Below are positions 43,244-52,401 of a stretch of DNA of 64,000 nucleotides, one piece after another. The position numbers and the translations under genes are program-made. Under the pieces are notes generated by a model that was not told the DNA's origin, did no database searches, and saw nothing but the letters and a program-made list of their open reading frames with translations. Origin of the DNA: JAPLDA01 sp043787975 (lineage in GTDB: Bacteria; Bacteroidota; Bacteroidia; AKYH767-A; 2013-40CM-41-45); NCBI GenBank assembly GCA_043787975.1, contig JAYVUK010000038.1:62001-126000 (forward strand), read 5' to 3'. Numbering within the stretch: the stretch's first letter is position 1; every line of letters begins with the position of its first letter.

Positions 43244-43784
43244 ATGAGATTCTCATAAGAGATTCCTTCACCTCTATAGTGTGAGGTCTTAATTCGCAAG
43301 TCGTATATTCGTACCGATTTGTATTTCGTAGATTACATCGATTCGCCTTCCCCACGCTTCAGTGATTTTTTTGAAATGATGTAATGAGCTATATTTCGAT
43401 AAACAGGAACTGTTTCTAAAGAATATTCTGATTTAGTTGCCGGAGAATAATAATTTCATATTTTTGAGTGTCTGTTAGGAATTTGTAATATTAAATTCAA
43501 CTCACACGAAAACATGACACCCTTTATGTTATTAAAAACAGGTTAGTTTATTGTATTGGTTGAGGGCCTCATGTGATCTTATCTTTCAAAGAGATAAAAC
43601 ACATGGAAGTTATTTTCTACATCCGCTTTTTTCCCGGGCATTTATGTCGGTATGATGTATTGCCTTCACAAAAATATTTTTTGAATACAGTATTTTCTGA
43701 TGAGCATGGAATTTCCATTGCTCATTTTATTTTTCACACTACCTCCCGAAATAAAATCAACTATACTATTTCATCCTGATAAAA
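43244..43784. other. Gene-poor spacer between dnaN and the RHS gene
   Basis: Contains decayed TTCGTA-type repeat units (43303-43335). A 68-codon frame at 43573 has no family or initiation features and is not supported. No consensus promoter for the RHS gene was found. Confidence 0.5.
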
Positions 43785-46700
43785 ATGAAAATATCTCTAC
43801 CCTGTTTTATTTTTCTGCTCGCCTGTATAACATCTCAACTTCACGGGCAAAATATCTCCAGTGAAAAAGGCCTCACTACTGCCGTTTATAATGCGCAAAC
43901 CATCGCAAGTCAGAAAGCACTTAACACATACGGAAGCAATGCGCAAAATATCAACAGGCCGAATATTATTACCTCCGGTGGATTAGAGGTGAACAGTTAT
44001 TCCGGCGGCTTATTTCATCAACGCACGGATCTTCGAATACCGGGACGCGGATTGTCTCTTGATCTGACTTTTTTTTACAACAGCTTTAACACAGAACTGG
44101 ATTATGGTTTCGGAAGAGGTTGGAGCATGACCTATTCATTGCTCTGCATTCCTGACAGCAATAAAGTTATTGTGCGGCATGAAGATGGAAGAAAAGATAT
44201 TTACATTCAAAACGGAGCCGCCTATACAGCACCAGCGGGAATATTTGATTCACTTGTAAAATATCAACCCGGAAAATTCTGGCTACGGGATAAATCAGGA
44301 ACCAAATATTTTTTTAATGATTCAACACATCACCGGCTCACAAATATTGTTGACAGAAACGGTAATACCATCGTGATCTCTTATACAGGTGCATTGCCAA
44401 CAACCATCAGTGACGCATCAGGAAGAATTGTACAGTTGCATTATACAAGCGGACACCTCACAGATATTACCGATCCGAATACAAGTCCTGCGCGACATAC
44501 TACCTATACATATGACGGAGCCGGAAGCCCGCTTTCTGTTACGGATCAATTGGGTAATACCGTTTTATATGAATACGATTTTGTGCAGAACCTGACCAAA
44601 CGCACCGACCAACTGTCTTTCCCTTTTACTGTTACTTATAATGATTGCATTCATGTAAGCTCTGTTACTTCACCATTAAACAATTTCAGTTTCAGTTATG
44701 ACACGGCACAAAAGATTACGTCTTCCTCACTATTGGTCAGCAGCGTATTGCAGACAACCACTTATAAATTCGATTCCATCGGTAACCTCACGGAGAAAAA
44801 TGGCACCTGCTGCGGCTATCATCAACTCTTCGAATACGATAGTCTCAGGAACCTCGTAAAAAAAACAGATGCAAACGGGAACATCTGGAATTATACATAT
44901 GATTCAAAAGGAAATGTACTTCAGCAGAAGGACGCTTTGAATAGCATTACAACGTATACTTATGAACCAACTTTTAACCAAGTTGCAACCATCACGGATA
45001 AAAGGGGCTTCACAACAACATTTACGTATGATGCGAACGGCAACCTGTTGCTGGTTCAGAAACCGTTGGGTATTAGTTTGAGTTTTTCATACGCAGGTTC
45101 AGGCTTGATTCAATCTTCGACAGACGGTAGAGGTTTTACCACACAGTACACCTACAATTCGAACGGAGACAGAACTCAGACCATATTTCCAAACGCATCC
45201 ACAAATTCATATACGTATGATAATGTAGGAAACCGGCTCAGCTTTATAGATGCCAACGGGAATACTACCTTGAACACATACGATTTGCTTGACAGAGTTA
45301 CTCAAACTACCAATGCGCTTGGCCAGGTTGATCTTTTAGGATACGATGCCAGGGGATACCAGCTCTCATACACAGATGCTCTTGGACATGTAACATCCAA
45401 TACGTATGATGCACTGCGCAGGAAAACGAGTGTTACAACTCCCCGCGGAACAACTTCAGAAACCTTCGATGAAGCAGGAAATATGATTACCGTGACCGAT
45501 GGCGAAGGACATGTTACCCATTACTCGTACAACTCGCAAAATTTATTGCAAACCGAAACCAATGCACTCAGTCATTCACGAAACTTTACCTACGATGCGA
45601 ACGGAAACCGATTGACAGAGACGGATTTCAATGGCAACCTGACGACCAACGTATACGATGCAATAAACCGTAAGACTCAGGTTACCGATGCGCTGTCTCA
45701 CAATTCGTTGAGCGTTTATGATCCTAACAATAATCTTGTTTCTTATACCGATGCAAACGGCCATACAACCACGAGTACATACGATGCGCTGAACAGGAAA
45801 ATAACCGTGCAACGTCCTATTGGTGTTACAACCTATACGTATGATGGAAACGGAAATAAAATTTCCACGCTCAATGCAAATGGAAATACCATTACGTATG
45901 CCTATGACAACGTAAACCGACTCACCGTAATCACGGATCCGTTAAGCCATACACTTAGTTATTCTTACGATGCACAGGGAAATCAACTGACATTCACGGA
46001 TGGCAATGGTCTTGTCACCACAAAAACATACGATGCGTTAAACAGGGAGGTCACTGAAGCCAATGGAGCCGGTGAAACAAAAACATTTGGCTACGATGCT
46101 GTTGGAAATAAAACCTCTCTGACCTTGCCGAACGGAGATGTTGTTACGAATACATACGATGCAGGGAATCGTTTAATTTCCTTTTCGGATTTGGCCGGAC
46201 AAGGAGGAAGTATTACATACAATGCCGTTGATAAAACGCTTACTGAAACGGATGGCAATGGTCATACAGTTACCTATACATATAATGTTGTAAACAAAAG
46301 AACCACAGCACAGGATGCCTCCGGCAATTCTTCAACGTTTGCTTACGATAACAACAATAACCTGGCAAGTCTGACTGATCGTAATGGAAATGTAACCACA
46401 TTCACGTATGATGCCTTGAACAGAAAACTTACCACTGTTCAGCCAACAGGAAATATTATTTCTAACAGTTATGATAATGTCGGCAACATCATTTCATTGA
46501 CCGATGATAATGGAAATACGACTTCATTTGTATTTGACGGCAACGACAGGGTGATTACTGAAACATATGCCAACGGAAGTTCCAAAACATTTACATACGA
46601 TGGCTTAGGGAATAAAATTACGAGGACAGACAATAACGGTCAAACGACCAATTACAATTTTGATGCATCAAACCGTCTGACTTCAAGAGTATACCCGGGA

Positions 46701-48569
46701 AGCAGTGATACTTTTACCTATGATAACGGAGGCCGCATTATAACAGCGGTTAACAGCAATGCTTCGATTACTTTATCCCATGATAATGCAAACAGGTTAC
46801 AGAGTGAAAATATGAATGGAAAAGTGACATCGTACAATTACAATGTCGCAGCAAGGAAAACATTCATTACGTATCCCGGCGGAAGAGTCATCGAGGAGAA
46901 TTATGATTTCCGAAACCGGATGGCAGCAGTTAAGGAAGGCGCATTATCGCTTGCCACTTTTAATTTTGATCCCGCCAATCGTTTGCAATCGCGAATTTTT
47001 ATCAATGGCGCAAATACCCAGTACGCTTATACTGTTAACGATTGGGGAACAAGTGTAGATCATAGCAAAAACGGAATTCCATTTGCTCATTTCAATTATA
47101 CGTTCGACAATGAGGGGACCCGGCTGACTTCAGAAAAAACACACCGTCCGACCAATTCAGAAAAATATACCTATGATCAGGATTACAGGATCACTAATTA
47201 TAAGGAAGGGACCTTGGTATCAGGTGCTATCCCGTCTCCGTTAACACAATCCACCATTAATTACGATGGCGTGGGAAACCGCACGAGTGTAATACACGAT
47301 GCCGTCACCACAAATTACACGACCAATTCCGTGAATCAATATGTAAATATTGCCGACAGTTTATTTGTCAATCCAAACTATGACGGAAATGGCAACATGC
47401 TATTTGACGGAAGTCACAACTACCAGTATGACACCGAAAATCACCTGGTCGCTGTTGATGGTGGTTCAACTGCTCTTTACAAACACGATGCACTTGGAAG
47501 AAGGGTGCAAAAAGTAACCTCATCTGCTACCATTAATTATTATTATGACGGGCTGAGGATCATAGAAGAACGCAATGCTTCGAATGCTGTGATCGCAACC
47601 TATGTATACGGTTCGAAGCTGGATGAAATTCTCTCCATGCGCATATCGGGAGCCAATTTCTTTTATCATCAAAACTCATTGGGATCCATTGTAGCTGTTA
47701 CGAATGCTTCAGGCCAGGTGGTTGAACGATACGAATACAATGCAGCCGGAGCAGTTACTTTTTATAGTCCCACCTATTCGCTTCTAACTTCCTCTGCTAT
47801 CGGCAACAGGATTTTATTTACAAGCCGCGAGTACGATTCTGAAACCAAAACATATTATTACAGGGCAAGGAATTACAATCCAAAGTTCGGTAAATTCATG
47901 CAACGCGATCCGCTTGAATACCGCGACGGTGTAAATATTTATGAATACTGTTTAAGCAATGCCATCAATAAAATTGACCCCATTGGACTGTATTGCCTCC
48001 CTAAAGTATTTGGTTGTACAAAGAGTCATGATAAAGTTGATATTTCTACTCCTGCGATTCCAATCGGGACCATTGGCCCGTTTGTAATTAAAGGATGGCT
48101 GACTGTTACAGGAACCTGGGATAAACTGGAATGCTTTAAATGCTGTCCAGATTGTTCAATAAAACCATGGGGTGATGAATCACTGGAGATCGATGTTGAA
48201 TTGGTTGCAACTGCAACTGCAGGGTGGGTATTTGCCGAACTCCAGTTTTACGGAAAGCTTAAAGCAAGTGGCAAAGGATCGCTAGAGTATGACTTATGTA
48301 TTGCTCCAAAGAAAAAATTCTGTCTTGATTTAAGCGCGACACTCACCATTGGTGTGCGAGCCACTGCTTCCGTACTGATTGTATCTGTATATGTAGGCGG
48401 TGAGTTGACAGGATCATGCAGTATAAAAATATGCCTTGATGGTGATGGCGTTTCAGCCGGAACTCCTTCTTGTTCACTGGGCGGAAGAATTTATGCAGGA
48501 ATTGACGGATTCCTGGGAAAAACAGAAATAGACATCTGGAAATGGTCGGCATCAACAGATGATAAATAG
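43785..48569 (+). CDS. Secreted RHS/YD-repeat protein with Cys-rich C-terminal domain
   Basis: 1594 residues. Signal peptide (about 1-22, SQLHGQ), then a DUF6531-like segment (GGLFHQRTDLRIPGRGLSLDL near 65) and roughly fifty YD repeats (TYDANGN-, YDALNRK) that should wind into a large beta shell. The RHS core ends at the conserved RDPLEYRDGVNIYEYCLSNA and DPIGL (1398-1402). The variable tail (1403-1594) has 11 Cys and beta-rich repeats, no recognisable nuclease, deaminase or protease motif, and no immunity-like gene follows. A toxin is thus not shown; an adhesive or structural role is equally possible. Next gene begins 34 bases later. Confidence 0.88.
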   Translation: MKISLPCFIFLLACITSQLHGQNISSEKGLTTAVYNAQTIASQKALNTYGSNAQNINRPNIITSGGLEVNSYSGGLFHQRTDLRIPGRGLSLDLTFFYNSFNTELDYGFGRGWSMTYSLLCIPDSNKVIVRHEDGRKDIYIQNGAAYTAPAGIFDSLVKYQPGKFWLRDKSGTKYFFNDSTHHRLTNIVDRNGNTIVISYTGALPTTISDASGRIVQLHYTSGHLTDITDPNTSPARHTTYTYDGAGSPLSVTDQLGNTVLYEYDFVQNLTKRTDQLSFPFTVTYNDCIHVSSVTSPLNNFSFSYDTAQKITSSSLLVSSVLQTTTYKFDSIGNLTEKNGTCCGYHQLFEYDSLRNLVKKTDANGNIWNYTYDSKGNVLQQKDALNSITTYTYEPTFNQVATITDKRGFTTTFTYDANGNLLLVQKPLGISLSFSYAGSGLIQSSTDGRGFTTQYTYNSNGDRTQTIFPNASTNSYTYDNVGNRLSFIDANGNTTLNTYDLLDRVTQTTNALGQVDLLGYDARGYQLSYTDALGHVTSNTYDALRRKTSVTTPRGTTSETFDEAGNMITVTDGEGHVTHYSYNSQNLLQTETNALSHSRNFTYDANGNRLTETDFNGNLTTNVYDAINRKTQVTDALSHNSLSVYDPNNNLVSYTDANGHTTTSTYDALNRKITVQRPIGVTTYTYDGNGNKISTLNANGNTITYAYDNVNRLTVITDPLSHTLSYSYDAQGNQLTFTDGNGLVTTKTYDALNREVTEANGAGETKTFGYDAVGNKTSLTLPNGDVVTNTYDAGNRLISFSDLAGQGGSITYNAVDKTLTETDGNGHTVTYTYNVVNKRTTAQDASGNSSTFAYDNNNNLASLTDRNGNVTTFTYDALNRKLTTVQPTGNIISNSYDNVGNIISLTDDNGNTTSFVFDGNDRVITETYANGSSKTFTYDGLGNKITRTDNNGQTTNYNFDASNRLTSRVYPGSSDTFTYDNGGRIITAVNSNASITLSHDNANRLQSENMNGKVTSYNYNVAARKTFITYPGGRVIEENYDFRNRMAAVKEGALSLATFNFDPANRLQSRIFINGANTQYAYTVNDWGTSVDHSKNGIPFAHFNYTFDNEGTRLTSEKTHRPTNSEKYTYDQDYRITNYKEGTLVSGAIPSPLTQSTINYDGVGNRTSVIHDAVTTNYTTNSVNQYVNIADSLFVNPNYDGNGNMLFDGSHNYQYDTENHLVAVDGGSTALYKHDALGRRVQKVTSSATINYYYDGLRIIEERNASNAVIATYVYGSKLDEILSMRISGANFFYHQNSLGSIVAVTNASGQVVERYEYNAAGAVTFYSPTYSLLTSSAIGNRILFTSREYDSETKTYYYRARNYNPKFGKFMQRDPLEYRDGVNIYEYCLSNAINKIDPIGLYCLPKVFGCTKSHDKVDISTPAIPIGTIGPFVIKGWLTVTGTWDKLECFKCCPDCSIKPWGDESLEIDVELVATATAGWVFAELQFYGKLKASGKGSLEYDLCIAPKKKFCLDLSATLTIGVRATASVLIVSVYVGGELTGSCSIKICLDGDGVSAGTPSCSLGGRIYAGIDGFLGKTEIDIWKWSASTDDK

Positions 48570-48603
48570 ATTTTGTTAATTGAATAGTACTGATTGAATT
48601 AAA

Positions 48604-49848
48604 ATGGAAAATAAAATAATAAAATCCGGAACCAGCGAAAGAAAAATTGTTTTTAACCGTTGGGCATTCATTCTTTTTTTCTTTACAATAAATATATCAG
48701 GAATCAATTCTGTACTCGCACAGGATGACTACCCATGTTACCCGTGTACCGGCAGCATCGGTTCGACGACAACCACAGCTTACATTACTCCTACACTGGA
48801 TAAAAGATTTCCTTCTCCTGAAATTATTCCACCGTCTGACACGATGGTTGCACCCAATGGAAATCAATGCCACGCTACTGTTAACCTGGATACTCCCATG
48901 GTTGCTGCTCCTGCATTTTGTGCGATACCAATCAGAAGCATCACCAATGATGCTCCCTCCTATTTTCAACTCGGCACAACACAGGTACACTGGACGTTTA
49001 CAAATATTTATAACCGTTCAACGGTCGTCAATCAGAATGTAATCGTTACAAACAACCTGCTGCTGAATATATTTTCCAACACCCCTTCATGTTTCGGATC
49101 GCAGAATGGAAGTATTCAAGCGATACCATCAGGAGGAACACCACAATATCAATTCCTGTGGAGTAACAATGCTAGCACACAGGCCATTTCCGGTCTGCCT
49201 AACGGAAATTATACAGTTACTTTAACGGACGCAAACGGATGTACCGCATCGGCTGTGGTGACTCTCTTTACTCCTCAATTATCGGTAACTGCCCAGGTAC
49301 TTTCAAATGTAACCACCTGTGGTGGCTCGGATGGTTCTGCATCAGCGATTGCAACAGGCGGAACTCCACCTGTTCAATTAACATGGTCGGATAATTTAAG
49401 CCAGACAGGTTCGACTGCAACAAATCTTGTTGCTGGCTCCTATACAGTAACGGCTCTTGATGCCAGAGGATGCACAGCCACAAGCACGGTAACGATTGCA
49501 GACCTGAACTGCGCCGTAACCCTGAATCTTAAACTATATATTGAGGGTTATTATCTTGGCTTTGGACAGATGCGACCGTTACTTTATTCCCTTGAGCTGA
49601 ACAATGATCCAACAGCATCTGATTCAATCACCGTTGAACTACATGATATAATTTCTCCTTACGGACTAGTCGAATCAAAGACCGCGTTGCTGCACACAGA
49701 TGGGACTGTGTCATTTTCCTTCTCTCATTCCACCTTAAATCACTCCTACTACATTGCAATTCGTCATCGTAGCACAATAGAAACATGGAGTAAGACTCCG
49801 GTTCTTTTCGATTCATCAACAAAGAGTTTAGATTTTACTACACAGTAA
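48604..49848 (+). CDS. Secreted HYR/SprB-repeat protein with shared C-terminal domain
   Basis: 414 residues. A 40-residue leader ends NSVLAQ. An HYR-like beta domain (about 75-155, MVAPNGNQCHATVNL ... TTQVHWTF) is followed by two SprB-type repeats (about 157-225 and 226-300; SCFGSQNGSIQAIPSGGTP, LPNGNYTVTLTDANGC). SprB repeats occur in the gliding adhesin SprB and other surface proteins. The last 110 residues match the C-terminal domain of the M36 peptidase (NDPTA-DSITVE-HD, YY-AIRHR--ETWSK-PVL). The stop codon lies 1 base before the duplicated dnaN end. Likely cotranscribed with the RHS gene. Confidence 0.82.
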   Translation: MENKIIKSGTSERKIVFNRWAFILFFFTINISGINSVLAQDDYPCYPCTGSIGSTTTTAYITPTLDKRFPSPEIIPPSDTMVAPNGNQCHATVNLDTPMVAAPAFCAIPIRSITNDAPSYFQLGTTQVHWTFTNIYNRSTVVNQNVIVTNNLLLNIFSNTPSCFGSQNGSIQAIPSGGTPQYQFLWSNNASTQAISGLPNGNYTVTLTDANGCTASAVVTLFTPQLSVTAQVLSNVTTCGGSDGSASAIATGGTPPVQLTWSDNLSQTGSTATNLVAGSYTVTALDARGCTATSTVTIADLNCAVTLNLKLYIEGYYLGFGQMRPLLYSLELNNDPTASDSITVELHDIISPYGLVESKTALLHTDGTVSFSFSHSTLNHSYYIAIRHRSTIETWSKTPVLFDSSTKSLDFTTQ

Positions 49849-49849
49849 T

Positions 49850-49876
49850 GTAATGCCGGTGATGTTGAATAATTAA
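49850..49876 (+). repeat. dnaN 3' end, right copy of the 27-bp direct repeat
   Basis: Identical to 43158-43184, with no dnaN coding sequence upstream of it. It is followed, at nearly the same distance as at dnaN, by another hairpin-plus-T terminator. Confidence 0.9.
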
Positions 49877-49901
49877 TTCGCTAAAAAAAATTTGAAAAGA
49901 A

Positions 49902-49934
49902 ACAGACAGTCGTGAGGCTGCCTGTTTTTTTTTT
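49902..49934 (+). terminator. Terminator after the duplicated dnaN end
   Basis: ACAGACAGTC (49902-49911) pairs with GGCTGCCTGT (49916-49925) with one mismatch and one G-U pair, loop GTGA, then ten T. The hairpin starts 25 bases after the TAA, against 26 at dnaN, and both begin ACAG, suggesting the two terminators are diverged copies. Confidence 0.8.
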
Positions 49935-49980
49935 GTCCAAATAATAGGATTAGAAGTCAACTTTAAAATTATACGTTCGA

Positions 49981-50014
49981 TTGAGTCATTAATTAAAAAG
50001 GTTATATACTTTTA
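49981..50014 (+). promoter_or_regulatory. Possible promoter of the Kelch gene
   Basis: TTG (49981-49983), 23 bases, TACTTTTA (50007-50014), one base off consensus; 30 bases before the ATG. Confidence 0.45.
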
Positions 50015-50044
50015 CACAATCGATTTCTTAAACATAAATACATC

Positions 50045-51280
50045 ATGAAAAAATCACTGTTCACTCTATTGATGACAAGTGTCACCATTTTATCTTATGC
50101 GCAACTAAGCTGGCTACAATTGCCCGATGTACCCGGACCTGTGAAACGTGGTGTATCATCCTTCTCCATAAACGGAAAGGGTTATATGGGTCTGGGTCTA
50201 TTAAGTTCGGGAGCGGGTACTTCCGATTGGTTTGAATACGATCCCGGATTAAATACATGGACACAAAAAGCGAGTTTACCTGCAGCGGGAAGATTCGGCT
50301 GCGCAAGTTTTGCAATCGGGAACAAAGGATATATCGTAACTGGATCAAACGGAACCTTTGACCTGAACGAAGTGTGGGAATACGATCCTGCGCTCGACAC
50401 CTGGACTGCAAAAACAAATTATCCGGGTGGCGCGCGCGAAAGCGCTACAGGTTTCAGCATCGGCAACAAAGGATACGTTGGAACAGGATATACCGGTGGA
50501 AACAGTTTTACTGATTTTTATGAATTTGATCCCGTTGCAAATACATGGACTGCAAAAACTCCTTTCATCGGACCGGCCCGCAACGGTGCATGTTCTTTCT
50601 GTGTCGGCAGCAAAGGTTATTTAGGTCTTGGTAACAACACCAACTCAACAAGCAATTTCAAAGATTTTTATTTGTATGATCCCGCTACCGATTCATGGTC
50701 ACAGAAAGCGGATTTCCCAATACCGTATGTAGTAGAACCTTGTTCTTATTCTTCGGTTAGTAACGGGTATGTGCTTTGCGGATATTATTATCAGTCGATA
50801 GGCATCACGCATAATCCGCTTAACATGTTTTATAAATATGATCCGACCGGTGATGCATGGACACTTGCAGGAACTTTCCCCGGTTTACCTCGCGGTTATG
50901 CAGGAGGATTTGGTATCAGTAACGATATTTATATTGGCTGTGGCGGACAAACAAACACACTTACAACATTACTCAGTGATTTCTGGAAACTGAGCAATGG
51001 TCTTACGTTAAGTGTCCCCGGCGAAACAGGCAGGAACAATGTTGATTTCATCATGTATCCTGATCCCGCTCATAATTTTATTTACGTCAGCACTAAACTT
51101 GCCGGACAAAAATTTGAACACATCAGGTTGTATGATGTCATGGGAAGACTAATCAGCAATAAAAGTATAAAAGACAACAGTGAAATGATTGATGTGTCAT
51201 CCTTCAAACCCGGAATTTATTTTGTTGAACTGGTTACCAACAAAGGCGAAGTACTTGATAGCAAGTTTGTAAAGGAGTAG
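50045..51280 (+). CDS. Kelch-repeat T9SS-sorted secreted protein
   Basis: 411 residues, signal peptide (about 1-20, LSYAQ). Six Kelch-type units (GNKGYIVTGSNG ... VWEYDPALDTWTAKTNYPGG-R) form a beta-propeller over about 30-310. The C-terminus (MYPDPAHNFIYVST ... FKPGIYFVELVTNKGE) is a type A T9SS domain, with Asp in place of the usual Asn in YPNP. Probably a surface-bound binding protein; ligand unknown. It lies just outside the dnaN-bracketed segment. Confidence 0.88.
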   Translation: MKKSLFTLLMTSVTILSYAQLSWLQLPDVPGPVKRGVSSFSINGKGYMGLGLLSSGAGTSDWFEYDPGLNTWTQKASLPAAGRFGCASFAIGNKGYIVTGSNGTFDLNEVWEYDPALDTWTAKTNYPGGARESATGFSIGNKGYVGTGYTGGNSFTDFYEFDPVANTWTAKTPFIGPARNGACSFCVGSKGYLGLGNNTNSTSNFKDFYLYDPATDSWSQKADFPIPYVVEPCSYSSVSNGYVLCGYYYQSIGITHNPLNMFYKYDPTGDAWTLAGTFPGLPRGYAGGFGISNDIYIGCGGQTNTLTTLLSDFWKLSNGLTLSVPGETGRNNVDFIMYPDPAHNFIYVSTKLAGQKFEHIRLYDVMGRLISNKSIKDNSEMIDVSSFKPGIYFVELVTNKGEVLDSKFVKE

Positions 51281-51308
51281 TTTGAAAAGGGCTTTTGCAA
51301 AGAAGAAA

Positions 51309-52289
51309 TTATTTCCCCTCGTCTTCTCTACTTTTCAGAGTTCCATTCTTCGATTGCTTCTGTTCTTCCTCCAGGTTTTTCTTCATGTCATCGGTCACGT
51401 CCTTTTTTCCAATGGAATCCAAATCCGGACTTCCGGCATTTACCCACGCTGTGTACCAGAAAGAACCCACATTAAAAATGGCAGCACGAATTTTTCGCTC
51501 TACCATGTTGTCGAGCATGTCGCTGTATGCTTTCGTATATTCTTCCGAATAAACTTTCTGAGTTTTATTTCCGACTTGTTCGAACGAAGACATTTTATCC
51601 GAAGGAAAAGTTTTGCTCAGCTTCTTTTCAAAACCTAACACAGAATCGACTTCGGAAGCGCTTACTTCTATGATACTCCAGGCATGCATTTGAATGTTGG
51701 AAATAAATTCAGCTCGGCCAACAATAAAATCGTAATCGTCACCGAACAATTCAGGAATGCGGGATTCCCAGAAAGCATGAATGCCAACCTGGTTTGTTTT
51801 CTGCCCATTGTAGTTTTCCGTAGCGTGAAGTGGAACATGCGAATCAGCAATGTAATGCCCGATGTTGGCTGAGTAATAAAGGATCTTGTCAACATCCCTA
51901 TTCTTGAACGCATCGGTGAGACTAAACATCATCTTCGCAATGTACCACGGTACAATACCATAAGCATTCAAGGTGTCTTCGGTATATTTAGCTACAGCAT
52001 CCTTCCAGTATTTCGGAAGTGAATCAAACGGATGATCTCCGTAATGATCAGCATCGAGGTAATGTCGTGGTGGTTCCGCTTTATTGGAATACCTCCTGTT
52101 GTCAGGATCAACGGCATGCTCGGTAATAAAATCAATGTGACTTTTGTAAAATCCAATCATCTCCGGTGGCAAGGTGAATACTGCCATGTGATTGATTTTT
52201 TTATGTCCCCAAAATCCCCAACCGAAAGAAGTGGCAGAAGGCAGTAGAAGGAGGCAGAGCAGAATAAGTTTGCAGTTTTTAAAATTCAT
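51309..52289 (-). CDS. S1/P1-like zinc nuclease or phospholipase C
   Basis: 326 residues from the ATG at 52289 (MNFKNCKLILLCLLLL), which starts a signal peptide; the longer frame upstream adds an unlikely basic leader. The predicted mature start WGFWGH (24-29) matches the WG-x-x-GH start of P1 nuclease, whose Trp1 and His6 bind zinc. Further ligands: HYLDADHYGD, the hallmark GHYIADSHVPLHATENYNG, and HAFWES. Family members cleave single-stranded nucleic acids or phospholipids with three zinc ions; a Lys/Glu-rich tail of 40 residues is extra. Secreted, likely for nutrient release. Confidence 0.88.
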   Translation of the reverse strand: MNFKNCKLILLCLLLLPSATSFGWGFWGHKKINHMAVFTLPPEMIGFYKSHIDFITEHAVDPDNRRYSNKAEPPRHYLDADHYGDHPFDSLPKYWKDAVAKYTEDTLNAYGIVPWYIAKMMFSLTDAFKNRDVDKILYYSANIGHYIADSHVPLHATENYNGQKTNQVGIHAFWESRIPELFGDDYDFIVGRAEFISNIQMHAWSIIEVSASEVDSVLGFEKKLSKTFPSDKMSSFEQVGNKTQKVYSEEYTKAYSDMLDNMVERKIRAAIFNVGSFWYTAWVNAGSPDLDSIGKKDVTDDMKKNLEEEQKQSKNGTLKSREDEGK

Positions 52290-52401
52290 TTTTTTTGAAT
52301 TAAGAAAAATAGAAAATCGGAAACTTCTCCTGATCATACGTTTTAATATCTCAATATTCCACAACTCCACTTTCTCACTTTCTCGCATTCTCACTCTCCG
52401 T

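Noticed and set aside
43573..43779. 68-codon open frame before the RHS gene
   Set aside because: No recognisable domain or initiation signal; lies in repeat-decayed spacer.
43785..48569. Polymorphic toxin-immunity locus
   Set aside because: The RHS tail has no toxin motif and no small immunity gene follows.
43185..49849. Classic integrative element at dnaN
   Set aside because: No integrase, recombinase or transposase gene is present between the direct repeats, so it is reported only as a bracketed cassette.
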